Position numbers and translations under genes: made by a program. Below, in pieces: positions 9,061 through 17,573 of a DNA stretch of 64,000 nucleotides. Every line of letters starts with the position of its first letter. The stretch's first letter is position 1. Location of the stretch: NCBI GenBank assembly GCA_963709485.1, contig CAVPWE010000007.1:496001-560000 (forward strand), in the 5' to 3' direction. The DNA is from JAXDBM01 sp963709485. Lineage in GTDB: Bacteria > Desulfobacterota > Syntrophia > Syntrophales > Fen-1087. Below the pieces are notes generated by a model. The model searched no databases and was not told where the DNA came from. It saw only the letters and a list, made by a program, of their open reading frames with translations.

Positions 9061-9834
9061 ATGAACTATACACTTGTTGCCGTGATAGCATGCACATCCT
9101 TGCTCATCGGGATGTCGTTACTCTTCATCGTCGGCCACCGATTTGGACGTCGTAGGCTACAAAAGGAGGACACAACGCCGGAGGTTTCCGGGGCGATCAT
9201 CGGGGCGCTTTTTGCCCTTTTGGGTCTCTTGCTCGCATTTACGTTTTCCGGGGCGTACTCACGTTACGATGCGCGGCGCCAGCTGATCGTTCAAGAGGCG
9301 AACGCGATTGGCACAGCCTATCTCCGATTGGATCTGTTGCCAGCCTCCGCACAAGCCTCATTACGGAAGAAATTCCATGATTATGCGACTTCCCGTGCCG
9401 TCCTGTATGAAAAGATCTCCGATACTCCGGCATTGATAAACGAGCTTGCCAGAGCCAGTGCTCTCCAGAAGGAAATCTGGACTCAAGCAGTAGCAGCCAG
9501 CAAGGGACCGGAATATCAGTCCGCACGGATATTGCTGCTGCCCGCACTCAACGAAATGATTGACATCGTGACGACTCGGACGGTCACTATACAGACACAC
9601 ACTCCCTTGCACATTTTCTTCGTCATGTTTGTGATTGCGCTCGTCTGTGCTGGGCTGACAGGCTACCGATCCAGTGGGTCTGAACATCCTGGTCACTTGT
9701 ACAACTTCCTACTGGCAGTCATTACGGCATGTGTCCTGTATCTCATCCTCGATATTGAGTACCCGCGCTATGGACTGATACGTCTCGACACCGTTAACCA
9801 GGTATTGATCGAGTTAGTGAAAACAATGAAATGA
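9061..9834 (+). CDS. DUF4239 (bestrophin-like) membrane protein
   Basis: A 257-residue integral membrane protein. Membrane segments lie at about 4-25, 47-68, 178-200 and 208-228, with a soluble helical part between the second and third (YSRYDARRQLIVQEANAIGTAYLRLD, split by the family's typical R/E-rich helix). This is the DUF4239 pattern; a bestrophin-like ion-channel relation has been proposed for the family, but function is not established. Start ATG at 9061 follows GTGAGG at 9048-9053. It is a single-gene unit behind a divergent L1 leader. Confidence 0.75.
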   Translation: MNYTLVAVIACTSLLIGMSLLFIVGHRFGRRRLQKEDTTPEVSGAIIGALFALLGLLLAFTFSGAYSRYDARRQLIVQEANAIGTAYLRLDLLPASAQASLRKKFHDYATSRAVLYEKISDTPALINELARASALQKEIWTQAVAASKGPEYQSARILLLPALNEMIDIVTTRTVTIQTHTPLHIFFVMFVIALVCAGLTGYRSSGSEHPGHLYNFLLAVITACVLYLILDIEYPRYGLIRLDTVNQVLIELVKTMK

Positions 9835-10012
9835 CGGAACAGATAAAACGTCGTAACAATCTGCAATTCCGCTGTTATTCAGCACCGACGGTGAGTTCGG
9901 ATGTTACTCGATTTCAAACCGAATGTTCAATTCAGACAAGTACCAGGTAATGAACAGTTGTAGGTGGAGACAAGGTCCGGTGCATGCTCTTTTTTGATCA
10001 GCAGCACCCAGC

Positions 10013-10090
10013 CAGTTCAAATACAAAGCGAGAAATTGTGAGGTCGGTCCGGGTCAATTATAACGGATTGAAACGTGCAGATTTTTGAGC
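10013..10090 (+). repeat. Dispersed repeat head, copy C (diverged)
   Basis: Shares GTTCAAATACAAAGC with copy A, and GATTGAAACGTGCAGATTTTT resembles the matching end of copy B. It lies about 150 bases upstream of the L1 leader at 10244. The flanking 9835-10012 shows no gene. Confidence 0.5.
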
Positions 10091-10189
10091 TTGCTTTTCA
10101 GAGATCGTGTCTGTGGGCACTCCTTCCTGAAAGAGCGCGTCAGGCATTTTCAACGGAAACCCACTATTTCAAAAGGTTGCAATCAAGAT

Positions 10190-10345
10190 TTGCTTCTTGA
10201 CTTTTTGAAGAATCAGGAACACAAAAGAATCGTATTTAAATAGGGCATCGTCAAAAGGTTAACAACCGATCTGAACCCTTCATGTAGGGGTGATGCCATG
10301 AAGAGAGAATGGAAACCCCGTGTCTCGGAAGAGAGCGGGGTTTTG
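10190..10345 (+). promoter_or_regulatory. L1 leader with attenuator-like terminator, upstream of the acyl-CoA dehydrogenase operon
   Basis: Begins with a CTTGACTTTTTG box (10197-10208). Closing stem GGCATC 10244-10249 with GATGCC 10292-10297 encloses hairpin GGTT-AAC-AACC (10257-10267) and hairpin CCCT/AGGG (10276-10279 with 10286-10289). It is followed by terminator stem ACCCCG 10315-10320 with CGGGGT 10336-10341, inner TCTC-GGAA-GAGA, then TTTTGTGTT. The terminator lies 160 bases before the first gene, with no gene ending upstream on this strand, so it can only act on the leader transcript. Closest copies: 31632-31733 and 18695-18793. Confidence 0.65.
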
Positions 10346-10501
10346 TGTTGTATTGATCCACAGAGTAAATATTCAAAGACCGGGAGCATCAACTTACCAG
10401 AAATACTTATTCGATAAATCATTTTTTCACGTTGCCGTGAGGTGAATACATGTCAAAGCTAAATGACCTGGATCACTTCGCTAAGTAAAGGAGACGACAC
10501 T

Positions 10502-11761
10502 ATGCCAAACATCGATGATTTTATCAGGCCGAAAGAATGGGTTTCCGACTTCGTGACCGATCTCGGGAAAGTGCTGCGGGATTGGGGTAAGGATAAATAT
10601 TTACCAGTCCGACAAAAGATAGATGAGGATTGGAAAGAACACAAACTTGTCAAGCCGTTACTAAAAGAAGTCCTCGTCGACCTTGGGATCAATGCTGCAT
10701 TTTTCCCATATGAGGTCGGCGGGACAGATATTCCAGATGTCTGCACGCTTGTCTGTATTCTTGGTGAGGAGGGTGCCAGGATTGACTCCGGATTTACTGT
10801 TGCCTGCCTCGTTTCCATATGGCCGATGCTTCCCATTCTCTTGAAACCCCATCGTAATGTGGAACTCTTGAATGAATTTGGTCCTAAATTTTGCGGTGAT
10901 GAGCTTTATGTAGGATGCAATGCCATGACTGAACCGGCAAGCGGGGCAGACATCGAAAACGTTGGCCGGATTCGTGGAAAGACGATACAAACCACCGCCA
11001 AGCTCGAAGGTGATGAGTGGGTGATCAACGGCCATAAAATATGGCCGTCAAATTCGGGGGATACAGCAAATCTTTATGGCGTTGTCTGTACAACGAACAA
11101 AGGTTCTACGGATCTGAACGACTTTGCCTTTATTTATGTGCCTGCGGACGCCAAGGGCGTATCGGTCGGAGGGCCATATCAGAAGGCGGGTATGGCGGCA
11201 GACATGAATACCGACGTCTGGTTTGATCATGTAAGAGTACCAAAGAGGTATCGCGCGCATGGCCCGGGGGATGATCTGAAGTATTTCAAGGAAATGATCA
11301 CATACGGTAACTTGGGATCTGCTGCGATATGTCTTGGAGTCATGAAAAATGTGTATGAGATTATCAAGAAATGGACAACAGAAAGAATCATCGCGGGAAA
11401 ACCGCTGAAAGAACATAGCATGGTTGCCGTAGCACTCTCTGAGATTGCGATTCTTATTGAAGCTACCTCTGCCTGGGTTCATATGTATGCCCGGGAAGTT
11501 GATCGTCCAGACATCTATGGAACATACCCGTGGGATGAAAAACTGGCGCTAAAATCCAGAGGCTTGGCCGTATTCGCAAGCCAGTCGGTGGAGAAGGTTT
11601 GCAGCACGGCCATGGATTACATGGGTTCTTATGGCTACTCGCGAGAATTCGACATAGAAAAGCACTGGAGAGACAGCAAGATGATCGGTCTTTGGATGGG
11701 TGGCTTGGGATTGAAGCATCTCGAAAATGCCAGATACTGGTATGAACTGGAAACATTGTAG
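10502..11761 (+). CDS. Acyl-CoA dehydrogenase
   Basis: A 419-residue flavoenzyme. The ATG at 10502 is preceded by AAAGGAG (10487-10493); a further in-frame ATG at 10463 lacks this spacing. Family features include AMTEPASGADIENV (substrate and FAD-binding strand region), EWVINGHKIWPSN, FDHVRVPKRY, and the C-terminal helical FAD domain with MDYMGSYGYSREFDIEKHWRD. It oxidises an acyl-CoA to the enoyl-CoA and passes electrons to ETF or a similar carrier. Substrate chain length cannot be read. First gene of an operon with two SCP2-like proteins and a C_GCAxxG_C_C protein. Confidence 0.93.
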   Translation: MPNIDDFIRPKEWVSDFVTDLGKVLRDWGKDKYLPVRQKIDEDWKEHKLVKPLLKEVLVDLGINAAFFPYEVGGTDIPDVCTLVCILGEEGARIDSGFTVACLVSIWPMLPILLKPHRNVELLNEFGPKFCGDELYVGCNAMTEPASGADIENVGRIRGKTIQTTAKLEGDEWVINGHKIWPSNSGDTANLYGVVCTTNKGSTDLNDFAFIYVPADAKGVSVGGPYQKAGMAADMNTDVWFDHVRVPKRYRAHGPGDDLKYFKEMITYGNLGSAAICLGVMKNVYEIIKKWTTERIIAGKPLKEHSMVAVALSEIAILIEATSAWVHMYAREVDRPDIYGTYPWDEKLALKSRGLAVFASQSVEKVCSTAMDYMGSYGYSREFDIEKHWRDSKMIGLWMGGLGLKHLENARYWYELETL

Positions 11762-11818
11762 GGATTAGGTAAAACAATAAAAGTTTTAGATCAGGATATC
11801 AATAGAGGAGGGGAACCG

Positions 11819-12241
11819 ATGGCTCTATACCCGTCACAGGAATGGTGTGATGCATGGAAAAATGCAATGAACAATGACCCAGCGTGTGTTGAATATGGAA
11901 AAAAATGGGCTCTTGATTATCCAGGTGATTTTCTTTTCGAGATCGTTCCTGGATCCGGCCTGGACAAAACGCACTATCTCTATGCCGACATCAAAGGAGG
12001 GAAATGTCTTGAATTGAACATGATCGATAATCCGGGAAATATAAAGCCTGCCTTCTACGTTGCTGGAACATATGGCGACTTCAAACCGGTGGTCAAAGGT
12101 GAAAAAGATTTTATCGAAGGGGTGGTACGAGGTATTTTCAAATTAAAAGGGGACACGTCAAAGATAATGCGAAACGCCAAGTACATCCGAGCAGTAGCAG
12201 CATCTATCAGCTCATTTAAGAGTGAGTATCTCGGTGAATAG
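11819..12241 (+). CDS. SCP2 sterol-binding-domain protein
   Basis: A 140-residue soluble protein with an SCP2-like lipid-binding fold (LYADIKGGKCLELNMI, then a GDFKPVVKGEKDFIEGVVRGIFKLKGD helix-turn characteristic of the family's C-terminal half, about 95-125). The start ATG at 11819 has a strong GAGGAGGGG site. Lies 57 bases after the acyl-CoA dehydrogenase. SCP2 proteins bind acyl chains or acyl-CoA; a role presenting the dehydrogenase substrate is inference from the operon. Confidence 0.7.
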   Translation: MALYPSQEWCDAWKNAMNNDPACVEYGKKWALDYPGDFLFEIVPGSGLDKTHYLYADIKGGKCLELNMIDNPGNIKPAFYVAGTYGDFKPVVKGEKDFIEGVVRGIFKLKGDTSKIMRNAKYIRAVAASISSFKSEYLGE

Positions 12242-12281
12242 AAGCAGAGATGTTATCATAATTGCAATATGAGGCATGACT

Positions 12282-12644
12282 ATGCAGACGATTCGTGTCA
12301 TCGGAGAACTGAATGGTCTCGGCTCTTTTTTATTACCCATCATGGAGAATAATATCAATAATCCTGAAAGATGGAAGGAGCTGAAGCGGATCAAGGGTAG
12401 CCTTGTGGCTACAGAAAGGGATTCAAGCGTCTCTATAACCCTGTTCTTTGATCACGGCAATATTCAATTGCAGAGTGGGGCAATAGAAAAACCTTCTGCA
12501 TCTCTGATCTCCGATTTCGATACGGTGGCTGCTTACAGTTGCGGTGATCTGAATCCCATTATTGGTGTTCTCAATGGTAAGATTCGCGTTCGCGGAAATA
12601 TATTCAAACTGCTTAAAATGGCAAAGTTAGTTCGCAGTGATTAG
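12282..12644 (+). CDS. Second small SCP2-like protein
   Basis: A 120-residue protein. The pattern GNIQLQSGAIEKPSASLI, followed by a helix and LNGKIRVRGNIFKLLKMAKL, matches the C-terminal half of SCP2 sterol-carrier domains, so it is probably a paralogue of the preceding gene despite low identity. I prefer the ATG at 12282 over 12276 because GAGG at 12271-12274 leaves 7 bases of spacing; the first ATG would nearly touch it. It sits 40 bases after the preceding gene and 2 bases before the next. Confidence 0.55.
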   Translation: MQTIRVIGELNGLGSFLLPIMENNINNPERWKELKRIKGSLVATERDSSVSITLFFDHGNIQLQSGAIEKPSASLISDFDTVAAYSCGDLNPIIGVLNGKIRVRGNIFKLLKMAKLVRSD

Positions 12645-12646
12645 TA

Positions 12647-13657
12647 ATGAGTATAACGGAGGCAAGCTCATCAGCAACACATGGGAAACCCATGTCAACC
12701 GTTCCTGTCATTAGCGATCTGACCAAGCGTATGTATCGCCGGCAGAGCCTGGCCAACATGTTGAAGATGGGCCACTGTGCTCCATCTGTCATGCAGACCT
12801 TTCTGGATATAGACAATCGCAAAGAAGAATGGCTAGTCAAACTGACTGCCGGTTTGCCGGGAGGAATCGGCAATACTGGATTTGAATGCGGCGGGGTAAC
12901 GGCCCCGTTGATCCAACTGGGGTTGAATAACGGTCTCCGTGAAATGCAAAACAGACTCCCCACGGTCTTTTATGCAGGTCATGAATATTGTCAGCGATTT
13001 CAGAAGAGTAACAAGTCGCTTTTGTGCAAGGATATTCGCGGCGACCGGCGTCTCCCTCTGCCGTGCCTAAACGTCGTTCGCTATGCGCCGGAGCTATACA
13101 AACAAACCGGATACGGCGGCAGCGCCAATTCTATTTCAGGCGAAACACGAGAAGCGTTTAGTCGTCTTTATTCTCACCTGTCCCATAATGGTTTTCATTG
13201 TGCCAATTCCGTTCTGCACCTTCTGGATCACACCATTCCCATAACCAAGGAACTGCTGGATGGAACTTCGGCATTTATGGGTGGGACGGCGTTCAATGGC
13301 GTGACCTGTAGCGCCTTGACCGCGGGCATCATGGCCGTTGGTCTAAAGATCGCTGATATTGAGGACAGTCACCTTCGCGTCATTCGGATGGTGGCAACAA
13401 TGCTTGTCGGCGGCAATGCTTTCGACGATCGCATGAACAAGTTCAACAGGATCATGAACATCGGCAATAGGATGGCCGAGTGGTTCACGAAGGAGTTCGG
13501 AAGCACCTTATGCAACGCTGTGACACAGTGCGATGTTGCTTCCGTCAAGGATGTAGATCAATATATCGAGAAGGGATCTGTGGCAACATGCATGACGATA
13601 ACGGAAAAGGTGGCGCGGCAGGTCGAAAAGATCATTGAACAGGAACAGGTCGGTTGA
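12647..13657 (+). CDS. Tandem C_GCAxxG_C_C family protein
   Basis: A 336-residue cytoplasmic protein made of two copies of the C_GCAxxG_C_C domain. The first half has GHCAPSVMQTF then GGIGNTGFECGGVTAPL; the second half has FHCANSVLHLL then GGTAFNGVTCSALTAGI. Both keep the CA and C-G/S-A Cys clusters, which suggests a thiol/redox or metal role, and the family is described as putative redox proteins. Start ATG 12647 is 2 bases after the SCP2-like stop, so translation is likely coupled; a second in-frame ATG at 12692 is possible. Last gene of the acyl-CoA dehydrogenase operon. Confidence 0.7.
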   Translation: MSITEASSSATHGKPMSTVPVISDLTKRMYRRQSLANMLKMGHCAPSVMQTFLDIDNRKEEWLVKLTAGLPGGIGNTGFECGGVTAPLIQLGLNNGLREMQNRLPTVFYAGHEYCQRFQKSNKSLLCKDIRGDRRLPLPCLNVVRYAPELYKQTGYGGSANSISGETREAFSRLYSHLSHNGFHCANSVLHLLDHTIPITKELLDGTSAFMGGTAFNGVTCSALTAGIMAVGLKIADIEDSHLRVIRMVATMLVGGNAFDDRMNKFNRIMNIGNRMAEWFTKEFGSTLCNAVTQCDVASVKDVDQYIEKGSVATCMTITEKVARQVEKIIEQEQVG

Positions 13658-13795
13658 TGAAATGGCGCCGCCACTTCTGCCCATCCTGCCACCAGAAATG
13701 CATCGCGGAATTCGGATCAGGGCTAATGCATTGTTTCAACGCCCCCGTTTTATTGAATTTCACTTGAGATCATTTGTTTGTGATTTCAAGTCCAT

Positions 13796-13898
13796 CGCAT
13801 GTCATATTCTCATTGTCCGTAGTCGCTTCAAATACCAGTCAATGGTTTGGCTGGTCCGGCAAGAGTATTTAATACGGTCTGAAAGGTGCACATTTTTG
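13796..13898 (+). repeat. Dispersed repeat head, copy B
   Basis: Strong match to copy A (8651-8750): blocks CGCATGTCAT, TCTCATTGTCCGTAGTC, CTTCAAATAC, GGTTTGGCTGGTC and AGGTGCACATTTTTGA. Here no L1/L2 leader follows; the next gene is convergent. The remainder of 13658-14143 holds only this copy and a terminator. Confidence 0.6.
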
Positions 13899-13915
13899 AT
13901 CGTGAATTTTCCCTG

Positions 13916-13936
13916 AAAAGGCGGTATCCGCTTTTT
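13916..13936 (+). terminator. Rho-independent terminator of the acyl-CoA dehydrogenase operon
   Basis: GCGG (13921-13924), loop TAT, CCGC (13928-13931), extended by an A-run on the 5' side and ended by TTTTT on the 3' side, so it can act in both directions. It lies between the operon end at 13657 and the convergent lipocalin gene. Confidence 0.55.
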
Positions 13937-14143
13937 CCTTTAATGTTGTTTTTTCCGATCAGCCTGGTTATCCAAGATTTCAATTGATGATCGATAAAAA
14001 AGCAGGGCCATTGCTGACCCTGCCCCTTATCGGCCACTTTCATTGAGAAGAACACTTCTTCTCCTACGGAGTGTGCGATAATGTGAGCCTCCCTCAGGTT
14101 GAGATGACATGTTCTACTTAACCGTCTCTATCCGGCGTCCTGC

Positions 14144-14677
14144 CTACTTAGCACGTTTCCATGTGACATAATTTTTTCCACCGATGGCTGCGGTTGGGTT
14201 AACCTGCTTCAATTCGTCTCCGCTGATCGTCATGACCCGCGGCAGATCCTGACCATCCCAGTTGGGGAAAGTGCATCCCTCAACGTGCAATATGATTGTT
14301 TTCTCTTTCTCGCTCCCCACCTTATAGGTTCCGAAAAAGGCGTGGGAACCTTGAACAACGGCTTGGTTTTCATCTACAGTCCCCTTCAGACGGTTGTTAG
14401 AGGCAAACTTCGGGAGACTTGCTCTCATCAGGATCATCGAAAAGTGACCACCGGGAGTCAGAATCAATTGGCCTCGCGGATTGGGACCGAAAGTGTCAAT
14501 CTTTTGACCGTCCCGTTCGTTGATATTTGAGACCAGCAACCAGGTCCCCTGGACCTGCTTTGCCAGGGAACTTCCCTCCGCCTGTGCCCAGACATTCACG
14601 GGAGCGAAGTTGTCTCCGAATGAAAAAACGGTAAGCAAGATCAACACCAATACCAATTTACCAAAATGATTTGTCAT
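14144..14677 (-). CDS. Secreted lipocalin-like protein
   Basis: A 177-residue protein with a signal peptide (about 1-31, cleaved after the sequence VWAQA). The mature part begins LAKQVQGTWLLVSN and includes GQLILTPGGHFSMILMR, AFFGTYKV and LHVEGCTFPNWDGQDLPR, the strand pattern of the lipocalin-like domain family (PF13924). Members are periplasmic beta-barrels presumed to bind small hydrophobic ligands. Start ATG follows a good GGAGG site. It is the last gene of a leftward run (17252 to 14144), though a 212-base gap separates it from the preceding gene. Confidence 0.7.
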   Translation of the reverse strand: MTNHFGKLVLVLILLTVFSFGDNFAPVNVWAQAEGSSLAKQVQGTWLLVSNINERDGQKIDTFGPNPRGQLILTPGGHFSMILMRASLPKFASNNRLKGTVDENQAVVQGSHAFFGTYKVGSEKEKTIILHVEGCTFPNWDGQDLPRVMTISGDELKQVNPTAAIGGKNYVTWKRAK

Positions 14678-14889
14678 GGTGTTCCTCCTTTCATTGATAA
14701 GGGTCCTCTTTTTGATGGTTTGATGAAATGGTCAATCTGCACCGCCGTAAATCACTTCCGACTTATAACCTGCCCTCCTATCTTTTCACCCCTTCTTTAT
14801 ACCCCAATCCTAACGCCATAATCAGCCGCCGGGCCACGGGCTGAATTAGAAACTATACCAGCTTATTTCCGGTCGGCTGGATTAAATTG

Positions 14890-15600
14890 TTAGGCGGCAA
14901 TGAGATTAATCCCTCCAACGAAATGGTTGTAAGTGCCCGGGAATTCGCCTTCCTTCGGGACGAGACCTGCCCATGATTCGCTTGTGCTAACTCGAACACA
15001 GACCATACCATGTTCCGGTGACCACTTTGGTGGTATGACATGGTGGAGGATGATTTTCTGCACTCGTGGGCCTCGCCCGGGAGGAACTAATAGGTGAGCA
15101 TCCCCCTTGAAGAACGATAGGTTTTCTGCTAATTCCTTTTCCCATGGGGCAAGTTGATGCGTGACATTTGGGTGGAATTCAAGTGTCAGTTGCACAGCAC
15201 TCTTATACTTTGCCGTTGCCACATAGGCTGCCTCGCTTTTCACCAAGGTGATCTCATCTGCGATGTACTTCGGAAACCCGTAATATCGCCCTCCGAACAT
15301 GGCAACCCGTCTGGTGACCGGCATCGTTACGGGATACCAACCCTCTTCCCCATTCCATTGGCTCTTGAGTAGGACAAACCACTCTTGGTACCGGGTCATG
15401 GGCCAGGGAACAACTCGAAGATAATCCGCGACAAAGATTGTGACCACAGGTCGGCTGGGCATAGCGAACTGCTCTGGCAACAACTTTCGGTACAGAGAAG
15501 GATCACTGGGCTCAAAATGAGTGTTGAGGCCCACGAACTCACGAAACATGCCGCCGCGCGGTTCGAAGATCATTCGTTCGAAAACATTCATTTCAGACAT
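14890..15600 (-). CDS. Acetoacetate decarboxylase family protein
   Basis: A 236-residue soluble protein. The block GRYYGFPKYIADEI matches the Schiff-base lysine region of acetoacetate decarboxylase; the first Lys (GFPK) is kept, but the usual second Lys is replaced by Tyr, which could change the lysine pKa and chemistry. Many such homologues act on other beta-keto or hydroxylated substrates. The neighbouring dodecin, DUF4242 and small uncharacterised proteins give no single pathway. Family assignment is firm; decarboxylase activity is not. Confidence 0.7.
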   Translation of the reverse strand: MSEMNVFERMIFEPRGGMFREFVGLNTHFEPSDPSLYRKLLPEQFAMPSRPVVTIFVADYLRVVPWPMTRYQEWFVLLKSQWNGEEGWYPVTMPVTRRVAMFGGRYYGFPKYIADEITLVKSEAAYVATAKYKSAVQLTLEFHPNVTHQLAPWEKELAENLSFFKGDAHLLVPPGRGPRVQKIILHHVIPPKWSPEHGMVCVRVSTSESWAGLVPKEGEFPGTYNHFVGGINLIAA

Positions 15601-15668
15601 CCTTTCTCCCTATCTGGACCAGTTTCCGGGGGAGGCAGGTCACATGTAACCGGCGTTGTGGGGATGTT

Positions 15669-15878
15669 CTACTCGGGTATATACTTGAATGACACATTTA
15701 ACTTAACACGGTATGCGACCACCTTGCCTTCTTCAACGTGCATATCAAGTTCCTTGACTTCTGCAATCCGGATGTCCTTTAGGGTTTTTGCCGCCGTTTC
15801 CACAGCCTTTTTTGCCGCGTCCTCCCATGTTGCGGGGCTGCTCCCGATAATCTCAATGACTTTATAGATGCTATTCAT
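15669..15878 (-). CDS. Dodecin
   Basis: A 69-residue protein that covers the whole dodecin fold: strand YKVIEIIGSS, helix SWEDAAKKAV-like (here TWEDAAKKAVETAAKTL), strands IRIAEVKELDMHV and VVAYRVKLNVSFKY. Dodecins assemble into 12-mers that store or buffer flavins or CoA. The ATG at 15878 has an AGGAGAAGG site. It is the first gene after an L2 leader (15945-16035), which may control it. Confidence 0.9.
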   Translation of the reverse strand: MNSIYKVIEIIGSSPATWEDAAKKAVETAAKTLKDIRIAEVKELDMHVEEGKVVAYRVKLNVSFKYIPE

Positions 15879-15941
15879 CGTCCTTCTCCTTTCTGCTTAA
15901 TGTCAGTTGATACCAAATAAGCGATACGGCCAGGGTTGACT

Positions 15942-16036
15942 GACACATCCACCCCCAGAAAGGCAGCGGTCTTTCTGGAGGCTTTGCATCGGCACCTTCC
16001 GATAGCTCCCTTTCATAGCGGACTCCAGAAGGTTAG
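15942..16036 (-). promoter_or_regulatory. L2 leader upstream of dodecin
   Basis: On the minus strand: conserved CTTCTGGAGTCCGC (from about 16033), then hairpin ATCGG-AAGGTG-CCGAT (15988-16003), then a long hairpin CCTCCAGAAAG (15971-15981) with CTTTCTGGGGG (15952-15962), 11 pairs with one wobble. Not followed by a T-run here. Very similar to 17303-17404 and, in its core, to 34870-34936. It lies between the gene ending at 16065 and dodecin starting at 15878. Confidence 0.6.
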
Positions 16037-16064
16037 GTGGGGTCGTTTACCAGGCATGTATGCA

Positions 16065-16415
16065 TTATTTGCCGGCAAACGACGCCCAGTGAGTCAGGGC
16101 TTTTATTGCACCGTCACCAATACTGCCAGTGACGACACCATAGCCCTGTATGCAAAAATTGGCCTCGGAAACGAGTTGGGCAAACGTGGCGTCGCTTCTA
16201 ATTTCCGCAAGTTTTTGCCCCTCTCCTCTCACTAAAACGAATGCATTCAGGTCACCACCGTGAGGAGTAAGGGTTACTACGTCATAGCTTTTTATCCGGC
16301 CATCCTTCTGCAATTTTGAGAAATACTCCAGTCCCTTCTGGAATACTTTCATCGACTGTTTTTCGAGCCCCACATAAGCGCGATTCCATCCCATAAAAAT
16401 AATTCTATCCGACAT
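16065..16415 (-). CDS. Small protein of unknown function (116 aa)
   Basis: I do not recognise the family. The start is the ATG at 16415, because AAGGAGGAGG lies just upstream; an earlier in-frame ATG at 16433 would place that site inside the gene. The protein starts MSDRIIFMGWNRAYVG and alternates strands and helices (YDVVTLTPHGGDLNAFVLVRG, split), suggesting a ferredoxin-like alpha/beta fold with no signal peptide or membrane segment. It is part of the leftward run of small proteins between an SMP-30-like gene and dodecin. Confidence 0.65.
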   Translation of the reverse strand: MSDRIIFMGWNRAYVGLEKQSMKVFQKGLEYFSKLQKDGRIKSYDVVTLTPHGGDLNAFVLVRGEGQKLAEIRSDATFAQLVSEANFCIQGYGVVTGSIGDGAIKALTHWASFAGK

Positions 16416-16597
16416 GGCCTCCTCCTTTTCCATCTTTCCGGGTCATAACCTGACGGAAACATGACCTGGTCATCAAAAATCTTTCTTGAATAAAATAGAC
16501 TCCCTGACACATGTGGGAGGGTCGAATGATTCCGACCCCCACCACTCATCTAAAACCCGGTTTGACGGCATCCCCTGGATAGTTGACTTCCCGTCAT

Positions 16598-16870
16598 CTA
16601 TCGGAACATTTCCGAGTTGATAATAAACGCATCCTCCAGTTTATAGATTTCAGTCGGAAAGCCCGGTGCTGCTTTATCTACGACTTTTTGTATCGACTGT
16701 GCATCTTTCGCATCCCACTCACAGTAAAGCCTGCCTTCCTCACGTACATACTTGCTTTGTGTCCAGTATGCATCAACTGTGAGATTTGCCTTTATGGCCT
16801 TGGCAATGGGCGCAGCGATTTCCAGAGTTAATTCCTTGCCAACCGGGTGAACCACCAAGAATTTTGCCAT
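16598..16870 (-). CDS. DUF4242-like small protein
   Basis: A 90-residue protein starting MAKFLVVHPVGKE; GGGAGG lies 9 bases before the ATG at 16870, so an upstream in-frame ATG at 16912 is not used. The pattern of an N-terminal strand, a helix LTLEIAAPIAKAIKAN, then YWTQSKYVREEGRLYCEWDAKDA (split) and a terminal YKLEDAF resembles DUF4242, a small ferredoxin-like fold annotated as nickel-binding in some genomes. Metal binding is not evident. Same operon-like run as its neighbours. Confidence 0.6.
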   Translation of the reverse strand: MAKFLVVHPVGKELTLEIAAPIAKAIKANLTVDAYWTQSKYVREEGRLYCEWDAKDAQSIQKVVDKAAPGFPTEIYKLEDAFIINSEMFR

Positions 16871-16952
16871 GCTCTCTAACCTCCCTTCTGTTGAGCTCTG
16901 CATTTTATTCAACTATCATTAGCCGTTGTGATGATCCGCTGGATTGCGCATA

Positions 16953-17252
16953 TTATGCCAATCCGATCATCTTAAAGGCCTCTTTAATCTCAAACCATGC
17001 ACCAGCGTTATAGGTAAAGCCAGGTACGCCGAAGAAATGTGCATAGTAATTGCCAACAAATTCAGTAGCTTCTGCCATTTTAGATGGGTCATACTCCCAT
17101 ATGGATATAAGTTTAATGCCCACCCCTATTTCGCTGCCGACATAGGGTCCTTTCCTGGTTATGTATGTGGGCAGAGGGGGTATATCCATAAAACGCTTGC
17201 CCATCTCCTTTGAACTTTCCGTGGGAAAAGTGACGATTCCGATGGTAACCAT
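16953..17252 (-). CDS. Small protein of unknown function (99 aa)
   Basis: Not recognised. A strong AAGGAGGTG site precedes the ATG at 17252. It begins MVTIGIVTFPTESSKEMGKRF and has alternating strands and amphipathic helices with aromatic residues (YYAHFFGVPGFTY), consistent with a small dimeric alpha/beta-barrel-like fold, no signal or membrane segment. It directly follows an L2 leader and is the first gene of the run 17252, 16870, 16415, each preceded by its own good ribosome site. Confidence 0.65.
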   Translation of the reverse strand: MVTIGIVTFPTESSKEMGKRFMDIPPLPTYITRKGPYVGSEIGVGIKLISIWEYDPSKMAEATEFVGNYYAHFFGVPGFTYNAGAWFEIKEAFKMIGLA

Positions 17253-17302
17253 TTTTCACCTCCTTGTTGGGATGGTTTAGAAATGTTCAAACCTGCACGC
17301 AG

Positions 17303-17404
17303 GATAGCTGATCCATGTGCCCCCAAAAAGGCATCACCCTTCTTGGAGGCTAAATATCGGCACCTTCCGATAAATCATTTTCACGGCGGACTCCAGAAGG
17401 TTAA
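17303..17404 (-). promoter_or_regulatory. L2 leader upstream of the small-protein run
   Basis: Minus strand: CTTCTGGAGTCCGC (from about 17401), hairpin ATCGG-AAGGTG-CCGAT (17356-17371), then a 12-pair hairpin CCTCCAAGAAGG (17338-17349) with CCTTTTTGGGGG (17320-17331). It ends about 50 bases before the ATG at 17252. The remainder of 17405-17573 shows no gene and should hold the promoter. Confidence 0.6.
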
Positions 17405-17573
17405 GAGGAAGGTTAATGGGTTTACTGAGCAAATAAGAGGAGTTATATTTTATAAATGCTCTTTTAAGAATGTAAAGTCAGGAGGAGACGAACCTCGGTT
17501 TTCACCTCATATTGATCATGTTAGCTTAATTCCCCCATGTGGTCAGGACGTCATGCGTGTCAAAACTGAACGA

